A DNA stretch of 21,324 nt, taken from Pelargonium x hortorum. Its lineage: Eukaryota > Streptophyta > Magnoliopsida > Geraniales > Geraniaceae. Where the stretch lies: the NCBI GenBank assembly GCA_036897525.1, contig JAYMTJ010000116.1, positions 1 to 21,324 on the forward strand. Direction: 5' to 3'. Positions within the stretch are counted from its first letter, which is position 1. The number at the start of each line of letters is the position of its first letter. Shown here one piece after another: positions 9,101-18,290 of this stretch. The position numbers and the translations under genes were made by a program. A model generated the notes under the pieces. The model made no database searches. It saw nothing but the letters and a program-made list of their open reading frames with translations, and had not been told where the DNA came from.

Positions 9101-12100
9101 CCTTCCACGAATACTAGTAGCATGCTCACTATTCTTTGTAGACTTGTGCCAATCAGAACCAGCATACATTCGCCATCTCACATTAATGTTCTTAAGAAGT
9201 AAACGTCCATTGGCCTTTGCGAAGTCCTCATGCCTTGTATGGTCGATAGAAGGTTGCATATCTTCCACAAATTGTTTCAAGCAAGTATGATCACTTACTT
9301 TAGAAATATGGTTCTCTACTATTCTGACCGAGGAATCCCCATACCATCCACTATCTCTTCTTCCAAGTTCTCCACTCCCCACATTCCGAGATTTGCAATC
9401 AATAAAATCAGATGATGAAGGTTTGCCAATAGAAATTCCTGATAATGGGCGTAATTCAGGTAAACAATAGCCTTCAATTAGTTCCGGAAAGCTACCTATC
9501 TGGGCAGAGGAGGTTTGATTATCTTCAAATCCTATAGCGGGTACTGACCCATCAAAAGATAGTTCAGGAGAGAATATTTCAGGACTGTCAATACCTAAGT
9601 ATGCCTCTCCAACAAGAGTTTCATCAAGTAGCATATGAAGCTGGGAGTCAGAAGTATCATTTTGGTAGGTCTGCTTTCCACCTACATGAAATGCATTTTC
9701 ACATATCTCATCCATCAAACCAACAACACCAGATGTACCTTTCACATCTACAGAAGCATGCACTTCAGAAGTTGCTGGAGAAGCGCCACTACTGAAGTTC
9801 CTAGTTTCATCATAAAAATTGTTTTCCTGCTGAGCATTATTCCACCTAGTCTGCAAGTGCACAAGTGTTTCCTCCAAATCAGGAGCAAACAACTGTTGAA
9901 CTTGACCAGCCAAACGAATCAGACCGGAAATTGTGTCATGGCAAGTCTCAAGTTCAGTGTGAGATTTAGAAAGCTCTAACTCCCATAGAAGGTTATCTTT
10001 ACCATTAACTCTCAGAATTGCTTCCAAATGCGCCTCACGGGCAACTTTAACAAAGCCAATCCTGCGAAGGTGTTCAACACTATAGGTGCCCCCAAGATTC
10101 TCATGCTCTGACACTTCACAAAGAAGAAGCCCCAGATCTTGCACTCCAATTTTGTAATCATTTTCAAAAGAATCAACCGTGGTTGTATTTGTTAGATTCA
10201 AGGAAGATGCAGCTACAAGACAAGAAACATACTGCTTGCAAGTTTCTTCTTTGGTGTTACCTGTGCAACCATACTCGGAATCAATAACTTCATCACCAAC
10301 CGCAAAATTCTTTATATGAGGCTCATAACTCAAACCAATATCAACCAAATTGAGATTAAATGAAGCTCCGCCTGATGCTTTTGGATCCCCCTTCTGTGAA
10401 CGATTATAAGCTGCTTGATCAACTTCGGCAGATGATGAATTGAAAAAAGAAACAATTTCATCCACCCAATCCAAACGGCCACCTACAGCAACAATCGTAC
10501 CACATCTAACAGTTACAGAGGTAAAAGCATGGGCATTTTGTGGGTCCCATAGATGTACAATATCAGAACCAGCCAGCCTTGAAGATAATGCATTTGAACC
10601 TTCTCCATCACCACGATTCATTGTATTATTGCTACATGAGATGAGAAGAAATTCATCTGATACCCCTGTTATTGATCCCCACAATTCGCCTTCACCATGG
10701 GCTAACCAAAAAAAGCTGGCATCTCTAATTCCTCCTATGTTTGAGACGGATAGCAATTCAAACTTCGTAACTTTTAGTTTCAGATGATTCCATGATCCAG
10801 GAAGTTCGCTCTGTATTGAACTTTTGATGTTCTCCTTGGCATTGAGGTTGATTAAAATCTCCACAGAGTCACATTCCACAAAGATTGATGTTTGCGGTAG
10901 ACAAAATTCTTCCCTAATATCAACTGCATCAAGGCTTCCACATGAAAACCCATTGATAATCTGATCTAAAAGACACTGCAAGCTCTTATATTGGGAACAG
11001 CCTATATTGATGGTGATCGGAGAAAGACAAACGTGAATGAAGAATGCAGAGCTCAGAATCATCTCCTGTCGACTTCGGTTGTATAAATCTTCCAAAACTT
11101 TTAAACTTGTTACAGAAGCAAACTCATAATCTTTTCCAACAAATTTGGGACTACTCTTTGACTCTTTTAAAGTAGCCAACACCTTAGCTTTCTTAGCTAT
11201 CCAAGAACCAGTTACAGTACCCTCTTGCCAAAGCATACTGATGACAGAGAAACCACCCATTCTGTTGGTAACAGAAAGAACATTCTGAGCAAATAAATTC
11301 TGCCTATTCAAACCACTGGACTTTATTCCAAACCCATCTCTACTTTCGGATGTTACTAAGTAAATGTCAAGATTGCCAACATTTAAGTGAAGAGATTGCG
11401 TAGCAGTTGGAGAATAACTTTTATGTGACTTCACATCTGAAATGGAACTGGCTTCTCGAGCTATTTCCTTTTTTGAAGTTGGTGAAGAGAAATCTAGAGC
11501 AATGAATTGATCCCACAATGAGTAGCCGCTGAAATCTTCACTGTTTTCACAAGGAAAACATAGTATCACCCTTGCATCAGGGACTGTTATGTTACCTTGC
11601 AGACTTTTTGATGGAGACGAGGTTGTAACACAAAGTCTAGAACCTCTTTCAGTGCTCTCAGGAGATGATATATGCTTCCCATTCAAGGCTTCAGATGGAA
11701 AATTATTCTTTGTACTCGCATCAACACATTTTCCAATTTCTTTCAAAAGATTTACCAGCAAATCAATCAACTGGAAGTTCACCCAGAAAAGGAATGGAGG
11801 CAATTTCAATGCAAATGATGTTGTCCCTGATAAACTACCATCTGCGGAATTTGAACTCACAGTCAACTCACAATGAGTGACACCTGAAGTCCTAAGCAAT
11901 GGGATTTTCACTACCTCGCCGAATGAAAAATCTGCAGCATCCAAGTCTTCTGGTTCAATCAAATCAAGATCCTCAGCAAATGCAGCAAAGGGTGGGAGAG
12001 CAGCTTGAACTTGAGCTTGAAGAGCTTCCATAAGAACATTTATATGTCGAGTATTGTCACTATGATTTCCTTCTCTTAAGTAGTCTGTGGCATTAATGTA

Positions 12101-15100
12101 CTTCACTGTTCCAACAAACTTTATATCTTTAGGACATACCTGTTGACCTTGCCAAATGTTTTGTGTTAGCATAAAGGTTGTCATGCACAAGAACAACAAT
12201 AGACCTGAGAGTATACAAAAGGAAATATATCCTCAAGCACAACTATTACCTGCAAAGCAAGAACCATGCTTCCAAATTCTGCACCCAGACAATGAACTTT
12301 TGGACCTCTATAATTCTGATCAACCCTCATCTGGCAAAAATGTTCCAGCTTTTCATCATGGAAAGAAAACACTACAGTGATTCCAGCAATGGTTGCTTTG
12401 AGATTGGTTTCAACATGCTGCTGTTCTGTAGACAAGAAAATAATGATTTCACTAACAATATTGAGATCTACAAACACGGAAATCATACAAAAAAGAGCTG
12501 CATGATATTTATGCACATTGTTTAGAAGAATAGACTTCGGTCAGTACAGCGAGGATGTTCTCCATATAGTCATCCGTGAAATATATATAGTCATCTATGA
12601 CCTTAGGCAGGTGAATCCATTCAGTATCAACAAATTAAGCCATTTGAATGCCCGTGTAAGAAAGTAACCGCTGTATTGCTAGTCAAGCAGATGTCATACG
12701 AGTACAAAATGTGGAAGATCTTTAACATGCACACTTGCAAGTTTGTTAGGTAAAACCAACAAAGTAGGAAATCCATACAAAAAAGATTTACATGGAATCA
12801 AGTCATATCAGTAACTTTGAAGATTTTAGGCTATATAATATAAGATAATAACTACAATGGACACAAATTTCTTATTTTAGCTAAAACAAGATAATGTCAG
12901 AGATAAGTTTATTTGGTATAATGAATATCATTATACACTTCTGTATGTGGCTATCACTTCTCCATATTATCTAATAAAATTTTGCTTACAAACCAAAAAC
13001 ACAAGAAAAAGAGAGAATGTGAAGAAACACACATACCAGAGGGAACGTGCAAAGATCCAGAAGCAAGGCTGGACGCAGCAGTTATTGCACTAAAAACAGA
13101 GCAAGTCCAATTCCACATCCCACTGTTACCTAAAGCTGATTGGGAATTCCTCATCTCATCAAAACATTCAAAAAACTGGTCCACACTGCACAATCAAATG
13201 ACATGACATACTAAGTCAATGTAGGCCTTATTTTCTGTTGAATAAATGGCTCACAGTGAAAAGTTTAAAAAACAAATGCTTGCAACATGTATATAATTTC
13301 TACACTACATATTTGCAGTGCTTTCCATTAGTTTGGCGGAATGATACACAGAACCATTAGTGAAAATAGAGAAAAAGGAATTGACAAAAACCAGCATGTA
13401 AGAATAATTTTGATTCTCATTAAAGATTTGTAACTCTGTTAAAACTTAGAAGAGGAAGATTAGTGCAATATTTTAAATGTGTCAAAAGGAGAAAACTAAC
13501 TGAGGACGTAAATCTGGCAAATGTAATTATGTAATTATATAATTATATCAAACCTCATATTGTCTAGAAGTATATATATATATACATCACAATTTTTTTC
13601 TCCTTTCTATTTTTACCTAATTTATTTTTATTTTTTAGGGGTAGACTGGCAAAACTTAACAGTTAAAATATAAAGAAAATTTAATGTTTATCCATTAAAG
13701 TCTATGATTAGAGTGTCAATGACCAATTTGCAATTAGAATATTGTAAGCACAAAAGTAGATACTTACCTCGCCCCAAAATCAAGTTCTTTTTCATTAACA
13801 TCTTTCTGGTCTTTGTTGACATCAAATGGCACCCAATCAGATATAAGATGTGACCCAGGAATCATAGTTTCAGTCACTGATTCTTGTCCCGTCAAAGAAG
13901 AAAATTTAACGGAAATATTATCAGACACTGGTACCACTTTATCAGTAGCAGAGAAGGCAGAACCCAGGGTTGATGAATTGCAGTGAGACATTGAACTAGA
14001 GTCCACATAATCTTTTGGATTGTTATGCATATGACTCCTGCTACCATTATCCAAATTCTTATAGGTTTCCCATGAAAGTAAGAACCAGTTAATTGTGTTT
14101 GGTTGTAATTTTAACTCCAAAGGATCAATATGAACATCTGCATCCACTTTGCGAATGTCTAAGGAACCATTCTTCCAAGGTATACTTAATCTCATATTTC
14201 CTGAAAATCCACCCTGTTTCCCGGTTAAGATTGGAGTAGTAGCATTTGATGAACAGCAACCTGAAATGAACTCACTCAATGTTGTTCCAGATACAGATGG
14301 AGAGCAAGTTTGGTTGCCAACATTATCCATTTGAAGAAGTTCAAGTACCACTCCTTGAAATTTTACAAAATTTGCTAATCGACTTATTCCCAGAAAACTC
14401 GCAATTTTTCCATGGTCCTTTAGATTAGCATCTTCAGAAACACAAGTTCCACATTCAATTTCTGGAATTCGAAGAACCAAGGTTTTGTGACCCATCTTCT
14501 TTTCATCAATTGAGTAAGGATCAAATGCAATGATCAGGTTTTTTACACTTACATGGAAGCTTGTAAGCAACCACTTAACCATATTTGCTATTGTCTTAAC
14601 ACCTTCATGAACATCCACGGAAGCTGACGTCAAAGAATTATCCACCATCTCATGCTGAAGCTTTCGTAAGTCATGGTGGATGGCATGATCACTATCTTGA
14701 TTGGTACTACAATTACTGTCTCCAGGTGTAAATTTATTCCCTGAAAAGGGAGCAAGCACTACCTCAAGTTCATCCACCTCAACCTCACAACCTCTACCTT
14801 TCCAAGGCATTTTAACTAAAAGAGAGCCAATGGATCCTTCTTTAATAACCAATGATGTTGCTTCACCAAGCTGTAAAACAAATGAAGTAGTCACAATAAA
14901 GCTATGAGAATGAAAAATTAGAAATAAAAAGCATTCTTGCCCAGTAAGCTTTCAACAGACGTCCACACTCGTGCAGAGTTTGACACATAATAGATTGAGA
15001 ATTTAATGTTTCACACACAAGAGTAACAAAATGCAATATACTACCCTTTCATCAAATAAGTAGTTTAAAAACCTAAAATTTCACGCACCAGGTTAACAAA

Positions 15101-15601
15101 TACAATAAAACTCACTTTGATCAAGTCAGCAACTAGTCCAAATTCATATCATGAATCACATAACATCAAAAAAAAAGTTAAACAACATTTTCTATAATAA
15201 ACTTATCAGCTTAACTGAGCTGAGTTAAAAAATCGAGCTCATCCCAACACAAAAGCATCAATCTTATCCAGCATAACAAGCTCAAAACACAAAATTCAAG
15301 TTCCAAATTCTCTATCCTAAAACTCCATCAACAGCTAAACTGCAAAAGAGACGCTACCTCCTCGAAATTCTCAACCCTAAATTCAAATTACACGCACCTT
15401 ATCGTTGAGGAAATCGACATTGAGGGCTAGATCGCAGAGCTGGAGGGTACCGTCACTGAGCTGAACATCTAGCTGGTCAAGGTCAATATCGCCCAATATG
15501 AAGTGCCCCAATTTCTTCTTAAGCAAAAATTTACAAACCCTCTTCACAGCCCAACGCGAGAACATGGCCTCCGCAGACTTGGCGATGTTCCACGGAAACA
15601 T
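6150..15601 (-). CDS. ATG2: Autophagy-related protein 2 (ATG2), lipid-transfer protein, 13 coding exons
   Basis: ATG2 is a rod-shaped protein with a lipid groove that moves phospholipids from the ER to the growing autophagosome, working with ATG9 and ATG18. Exons in gene order are 15601-15398, 14870-13768, 13185-13037, 12425-12250, 12139-8951, 8867-8755, 8595-8406, 8043-7930, 7601-7494, 7402-7270, 6885-6683, 6501-6305 and 6216-6150. Their lengths sum to 5,946 bases with every phase matching, giving 1,981 residues; the Arabidopsis protein is about 1,900. The start [20 protein letters not shown] is the chorein N-terminus (about residues 1-110). [20 protein letters not shown] (exon 3) is a plant ATG2 hallmark. 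Exons 6-12 carry the conserved C-terminal region ([40 protein letters not shown]), ending PARPQE. Exon 5 alone codes for 1,063 residues, including a Ser-rich, probably disordered part around 1350-1480. All introns are GT-AG except intron 7 (GC-AG). I see no break. Family identity is very secure; a few splice sites are single-sequence predictions. Confidence 0.95.
8044..8405 (-). other. GC-AG intron (intron 7 of ATG2)
   Basis: Exon 7 ends CAG and is followed by GCAAGT, the exact consensus for the minor GC-AG class of U2 introns. The acceptor is TTTCAG before AAG at 8043. Joining here gives LLPYFQ then [10 protein letters not shown], which is the continuous sequence known in plant ATG2. No GT donor nearby gives that join. 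GC donors are about one percent of plant introns and are sometimes linked to alternative splicing. Confidence 0.8.
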
Positions 15602-15643
15602 GTCGTCGGAATTGAGCTTGTACCAGTGGAGGAGATAGAAGAA

Positions 15644-15671
15644 TTAGGGTTTTGTTTCAAAATTAGGGTTT
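15644..15671 (-). promoter_or_regulatory. Two telo-boxes in the ATG2 leader or promoter
   Basis: On the minus strand the motif AAACCCTAA occurs twice, at 15652-15644 and 15671-15663, about 45 and 65 bases before the ATG2 start codon at 15601. Telo-boxes near the transcription start are common in broadly expressed plant genes. No clear TATA box was found at the right distance, so the exact start of transcription is not fixed. Confidence 0.5.
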
Positions 15672-15679
15672 AGAATTGG

Positions 15680-16385
15680 GGATGGAGCTTCCATCAAAAG
15701 CTTAAAGAACAAAAGAATTGTTGGATTCAGTGAAGAGATAAAGGAGGAGAGAGGAATTTATTTGATGATGAGCTGTGTTCTTTCTGAGTCTTCGTGTTGG
15801 ATTGAAATTGAAAATTTACCTTTTTATATACGCAATAATGTTACGGCTGATTTTTATTTTATTTTTTCAAACGGGGGCCTGTATTTATTTATTTATTTAT
15901 TGAAATTTGTGTCGCTTAACTTCTTGGTGTCATATACTACTGAGCATATATTGATCCAATCATTTGGTTTGTGTTTGATTAACTAACGTTAAGCATAAGA
16001 ATTTTAGTTTCCATTCCAAAATTAATTTTTTTAAAAAATTATTCTAATAAATTTGTTTTAGTTGAATAAGGCCATTGACCCTGGATTAATTTGGATAGTT
16101 CACTTTCTCTTGTTAGTTGATTTTGATTTCATAGTTCCGAGTATCATGAAGCATAGCTTTTTTGTTATGTCGATCAACGGTTATAGGGCTCCTTAAGTTG
16201 GTTGGAGAATTCAGACCCGATGTTGGTTGTAGGAGTAGATGTAGTCAGTCTTTTGGTCTATAATGTATTCCAAACTAATTTTGTTATATGTTTAACGGAA
16301 ATTTCATTTGTTTATAAGAGAGAGAATAAAATAGAAGACTAATCCATAATAACGCCTTGGGTGGTGGTTGTTAAAGATTGTACTA
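15680..16385. other. Spacer upstream of ATG2, with a short ATTT microsatellite
   Basis: This holds the upstream region of ATG2 and AT-rich sequence. An ATTT tetranucleotide run is visible at about 15883-15900. At 16368-16385 the 18-mer TTGTTAAAGATTGTACTA matches 17 of 18 bases of the LINE remnant at 16902-16919 (see findings). No gene is supported. Confidence 0.45.
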
Positions 16386-16400
16386 AGATAAATAAGATAT

Positions 16401-16822
16401 AGATGTTTATTTTGTTGGAACTCTCTAATTATTTTTAGCGCCAAAAGCTAAAACTTATTAGTTCAAATCGGATGACATAAAATTGGGGCTCGAAGACCAA
16501 CTCATATATCTAAACAAGTCTGACAAAGAAACCAATGACCTAACTAACTCACGAGCTACTCAGTTTGTATATCAACCTCCAAACAAACAATCAACAATAA
16601 CAAACTGAGCCACAATGATTAAAATATCCCGAAAAAGTTAAACTAAAGGCACTGGAATTCTTTTGTGGGATTCGTTTCAGGGCCCACTCGAATTCTTGAG
16701 TTCTAGCCTCCCTTGGGAATTGGCGGAGATTTAGAGCTCTCACATGCCCTTCAAGTATCGCAAGGCAATTAGGATCCTCTAGTGGCGCCTACCACTTCAG
16801 ATAGTGTTCTAATGTCCTAGCA
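16401..16822. repeat. Direct repeat, copy A (unknown family)
   Basis: This segment recurs as copy B at 17130-17548 in the same orientation. Shared blocks in order include AAAGCTAAAACTTATTAGTT, a GACCAA(C/T)TAACTCA-like block, AGCCACAATG, GAGCTCTCACATG-like, TCGCAAGGCA and a TAGTGT(T/C)CTAATGTCCTA block. By eye roughly three quarters of positions agree, with small length differences, so the duplication is old. No coding capacity was seen. It could be a terminal repeat of an unrecognised element, a non-autonomous transposon, or part of a local segment duplication that also took in the LINE tail. Confidence 0.7.
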
Positions 16823-16869
16823 AATAAGGTTAAAGGAAATGCGAAACAAGTTATCTTGGATCTCGTGTT

Positions 16870-17124
16870 AGGACCCGAGATGAGCAGTAGGTATGGTCTT
16901 ATTGTTAGAGATTGTACTAGATTGGTTGAGTTTTTTGAGATTGTCGTGCTCTTTTGCTAGATGGTTTGTGAACGTGGTGGCTCATAAGCTAACTTGGGTC
17001 TCCCGTTCTTTGTTTGATCGTTGTAGTTGGGTTGTGTTGGATTGTCCTCTGGTTATAACTCATGCTATTATTGATGATTTGAATTAATGAAGTACGTTCT
17101 TCTCAAGAAAAAAAAATAAAATAA
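16870..17124 (+). mobile_element. 5'-truncated LINE remnant (end of RNase H-like domain plus poly(A))
   Basis: A frame at 16893-17087 ends in SCSFARWFVNVVAHKLTW, then DRCSWVV and IIDDLN before its stop. This follows the pattern of the C-terminal RNase H-like domain of plant L1-type LINE polyproteins, where a 'FxxRxxNxxAHxLA' motif is followed some 25 residues later by the end of the protein. About 20 bases after the stop comes an A-rich tail (17107-17124), as expected for a LINE 3' end. Just upstream, LIVRDCTRLVEFF reads in another frame and fits the preceding part of the same domain, so there is at least one frameshift. Only the last few hundred bases of the element remain; it is a dead 5'-truncated copy lying between the two direct repeats. 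Confidence 0.6.
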
Positions 17125-17129
17125 GAGAA

Positions 17130-17548
17130 TGATGTCTCTAATTTGTTGGAGCTCGTTTTTTTATTGCCAAAAGCTAAAACTTATTAGTTCAAAGCAGAAG
17201 ATATAAAACTAAGGCTTGAAGACTAACTCACCTAAGCAAGTTTGACTAAAAGATCGATGACCAAACTAACTCATGGCTCATGGGCTACTTGGTTCGCATA
17301 TGTACTTACCCGCAAACAAAAAATCAACACTACATAACTTAGCCACAATGGATAAATCATCCTCAATAATCAAATCGAAGGTATTGAAATCCTCTTGCGG
17401 GATTTGTTTTAGGGTCCATTTGAGTTCTAACCTCCATTGGGTGCCAGGTGAGATTTACAGCTCTCACATGTCATTCAAGCATCGCAAGGCATATTGGATC
17501 CTCCCATGGCGTGCTACCACTTTGGGTAGTGTCCTAATGTCCTAACAA
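17130..17548. repeat. Direct repeat, copy B (unknown family)
   Basis: This is the second copy of the repeat described at 16401-16822, in the same orientation, starting immediately after the LINE poly(A) tract. Both copies open with a TTTGTTGGA(A/G)CTC-like stretch followed by GCCAAAAGCTAAAACTTATT and close with AATGTCCTA(G/A)CAAA. A short similarity seems to continue past the end, but it fades. No gene is supported inside it. Confidence 0.7.
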
Positions 17549-17650
17549 AGTTAGTTGTCTTGATGGCAATCTTATGAGGCGATGAGTCTTGAAGATGACA
17601 TGACACTATGGTCCTCAAAGAGGCTTTGAGGTAAAGCTAGCAAAAAGTAG

Positions 17651-17786
17651 GGTCGAGTCAGGTTCGGGTTGAGAAACTCTAACCCTAACCTGCCTTTATA
17701 GGGTCTTCGGGTAGGTCGGGTTAAGACCACTCAACGAGTTTTAGACATAAAACAACGGTTATATCCGACCCAACCCTAACTCGACC
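17651..17786. repeat. Possible small inverted-repeat (MITE-like) element
   Basis: The left arm GGTCGAGTCAGGTTCGG (17651-17667) and the reverse complement of 17770-17786 (GGTCGAGTTAGGGTTGG) agree at 14 of 17 positions. Between them are more GGTCGGGTT-like and AACCCTAAC pieces. GGTCGGGTT-rich inverted ends, with a GGTGTGAAATTTT stretch just outside as on the right here, are a common look of plant hAT-type non-autonomous elements. No target duplication could be recognised, so the ends and the family are tentative. Confidence 0.35.
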
Positions 17787-18186
17787 AGAAAATTTCACAC
17801 CTCTAATTCGATCCGATATTTTTAAGATCGGATTGCAGGTACTGGTCCACTTTATCAGCTCTACTACGAGGAGCAGAAACATTGAAGTAAAATGATTAAA
17901 AAGAGTAGGCAAAAGTTAGCATAACTAAATTGGGGTCTTTTTTGAAGGTTGTCAGCTTCAGATGAGAGATAGGGTGGGCCAAGCCTATCTTTGGCTTTAC
18001 CATTGGAAATGTCACCAGTACATATAGTAAGAATTCATACCTATTTTTTCTTACTTAAAATGTCACACTCTCACAACCATCATTTGCTTGCAACAAAATA
18101 GTACAAGTGAGCACGGCCGCAGCCGATAGCATCCCATCCCACCATCTCCACTCGAACGGCCGTCCCGAGGGCTCAACGACACTAGC

Positions 18187-18193
18187 TATAAAT
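18187..18193 (+). promoter_or_regulatory. TATA box of the NQR/ARP-like gene
   Basis: TATAAAT lies 104 bases upstream of the ATG at 18291, predicting a start of transcription near 18220 and a leader of about 70 bases. The DNA just upstream (18110-18180) is locally GC-rich and carries two CGGCCG sites, unlike the AT-rich spacer before it. Confidence 0.5.
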
Positions 18194-18290
18194 CAAAATC
18201 ACAAACAAATAAAAACCTCCCGCCATCGGAGACAGCTTCTCTTCCCTTTTGTTCTGATACTCAAACCAAACCTCGACACGAGCAACAGAA

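Noticed and set aside
13571-13585. TATATA run as a promoter inside ATG2
   Set aside because: It is a simple AT microsatellite within intron 2 with no open frame starting after it on either strand.
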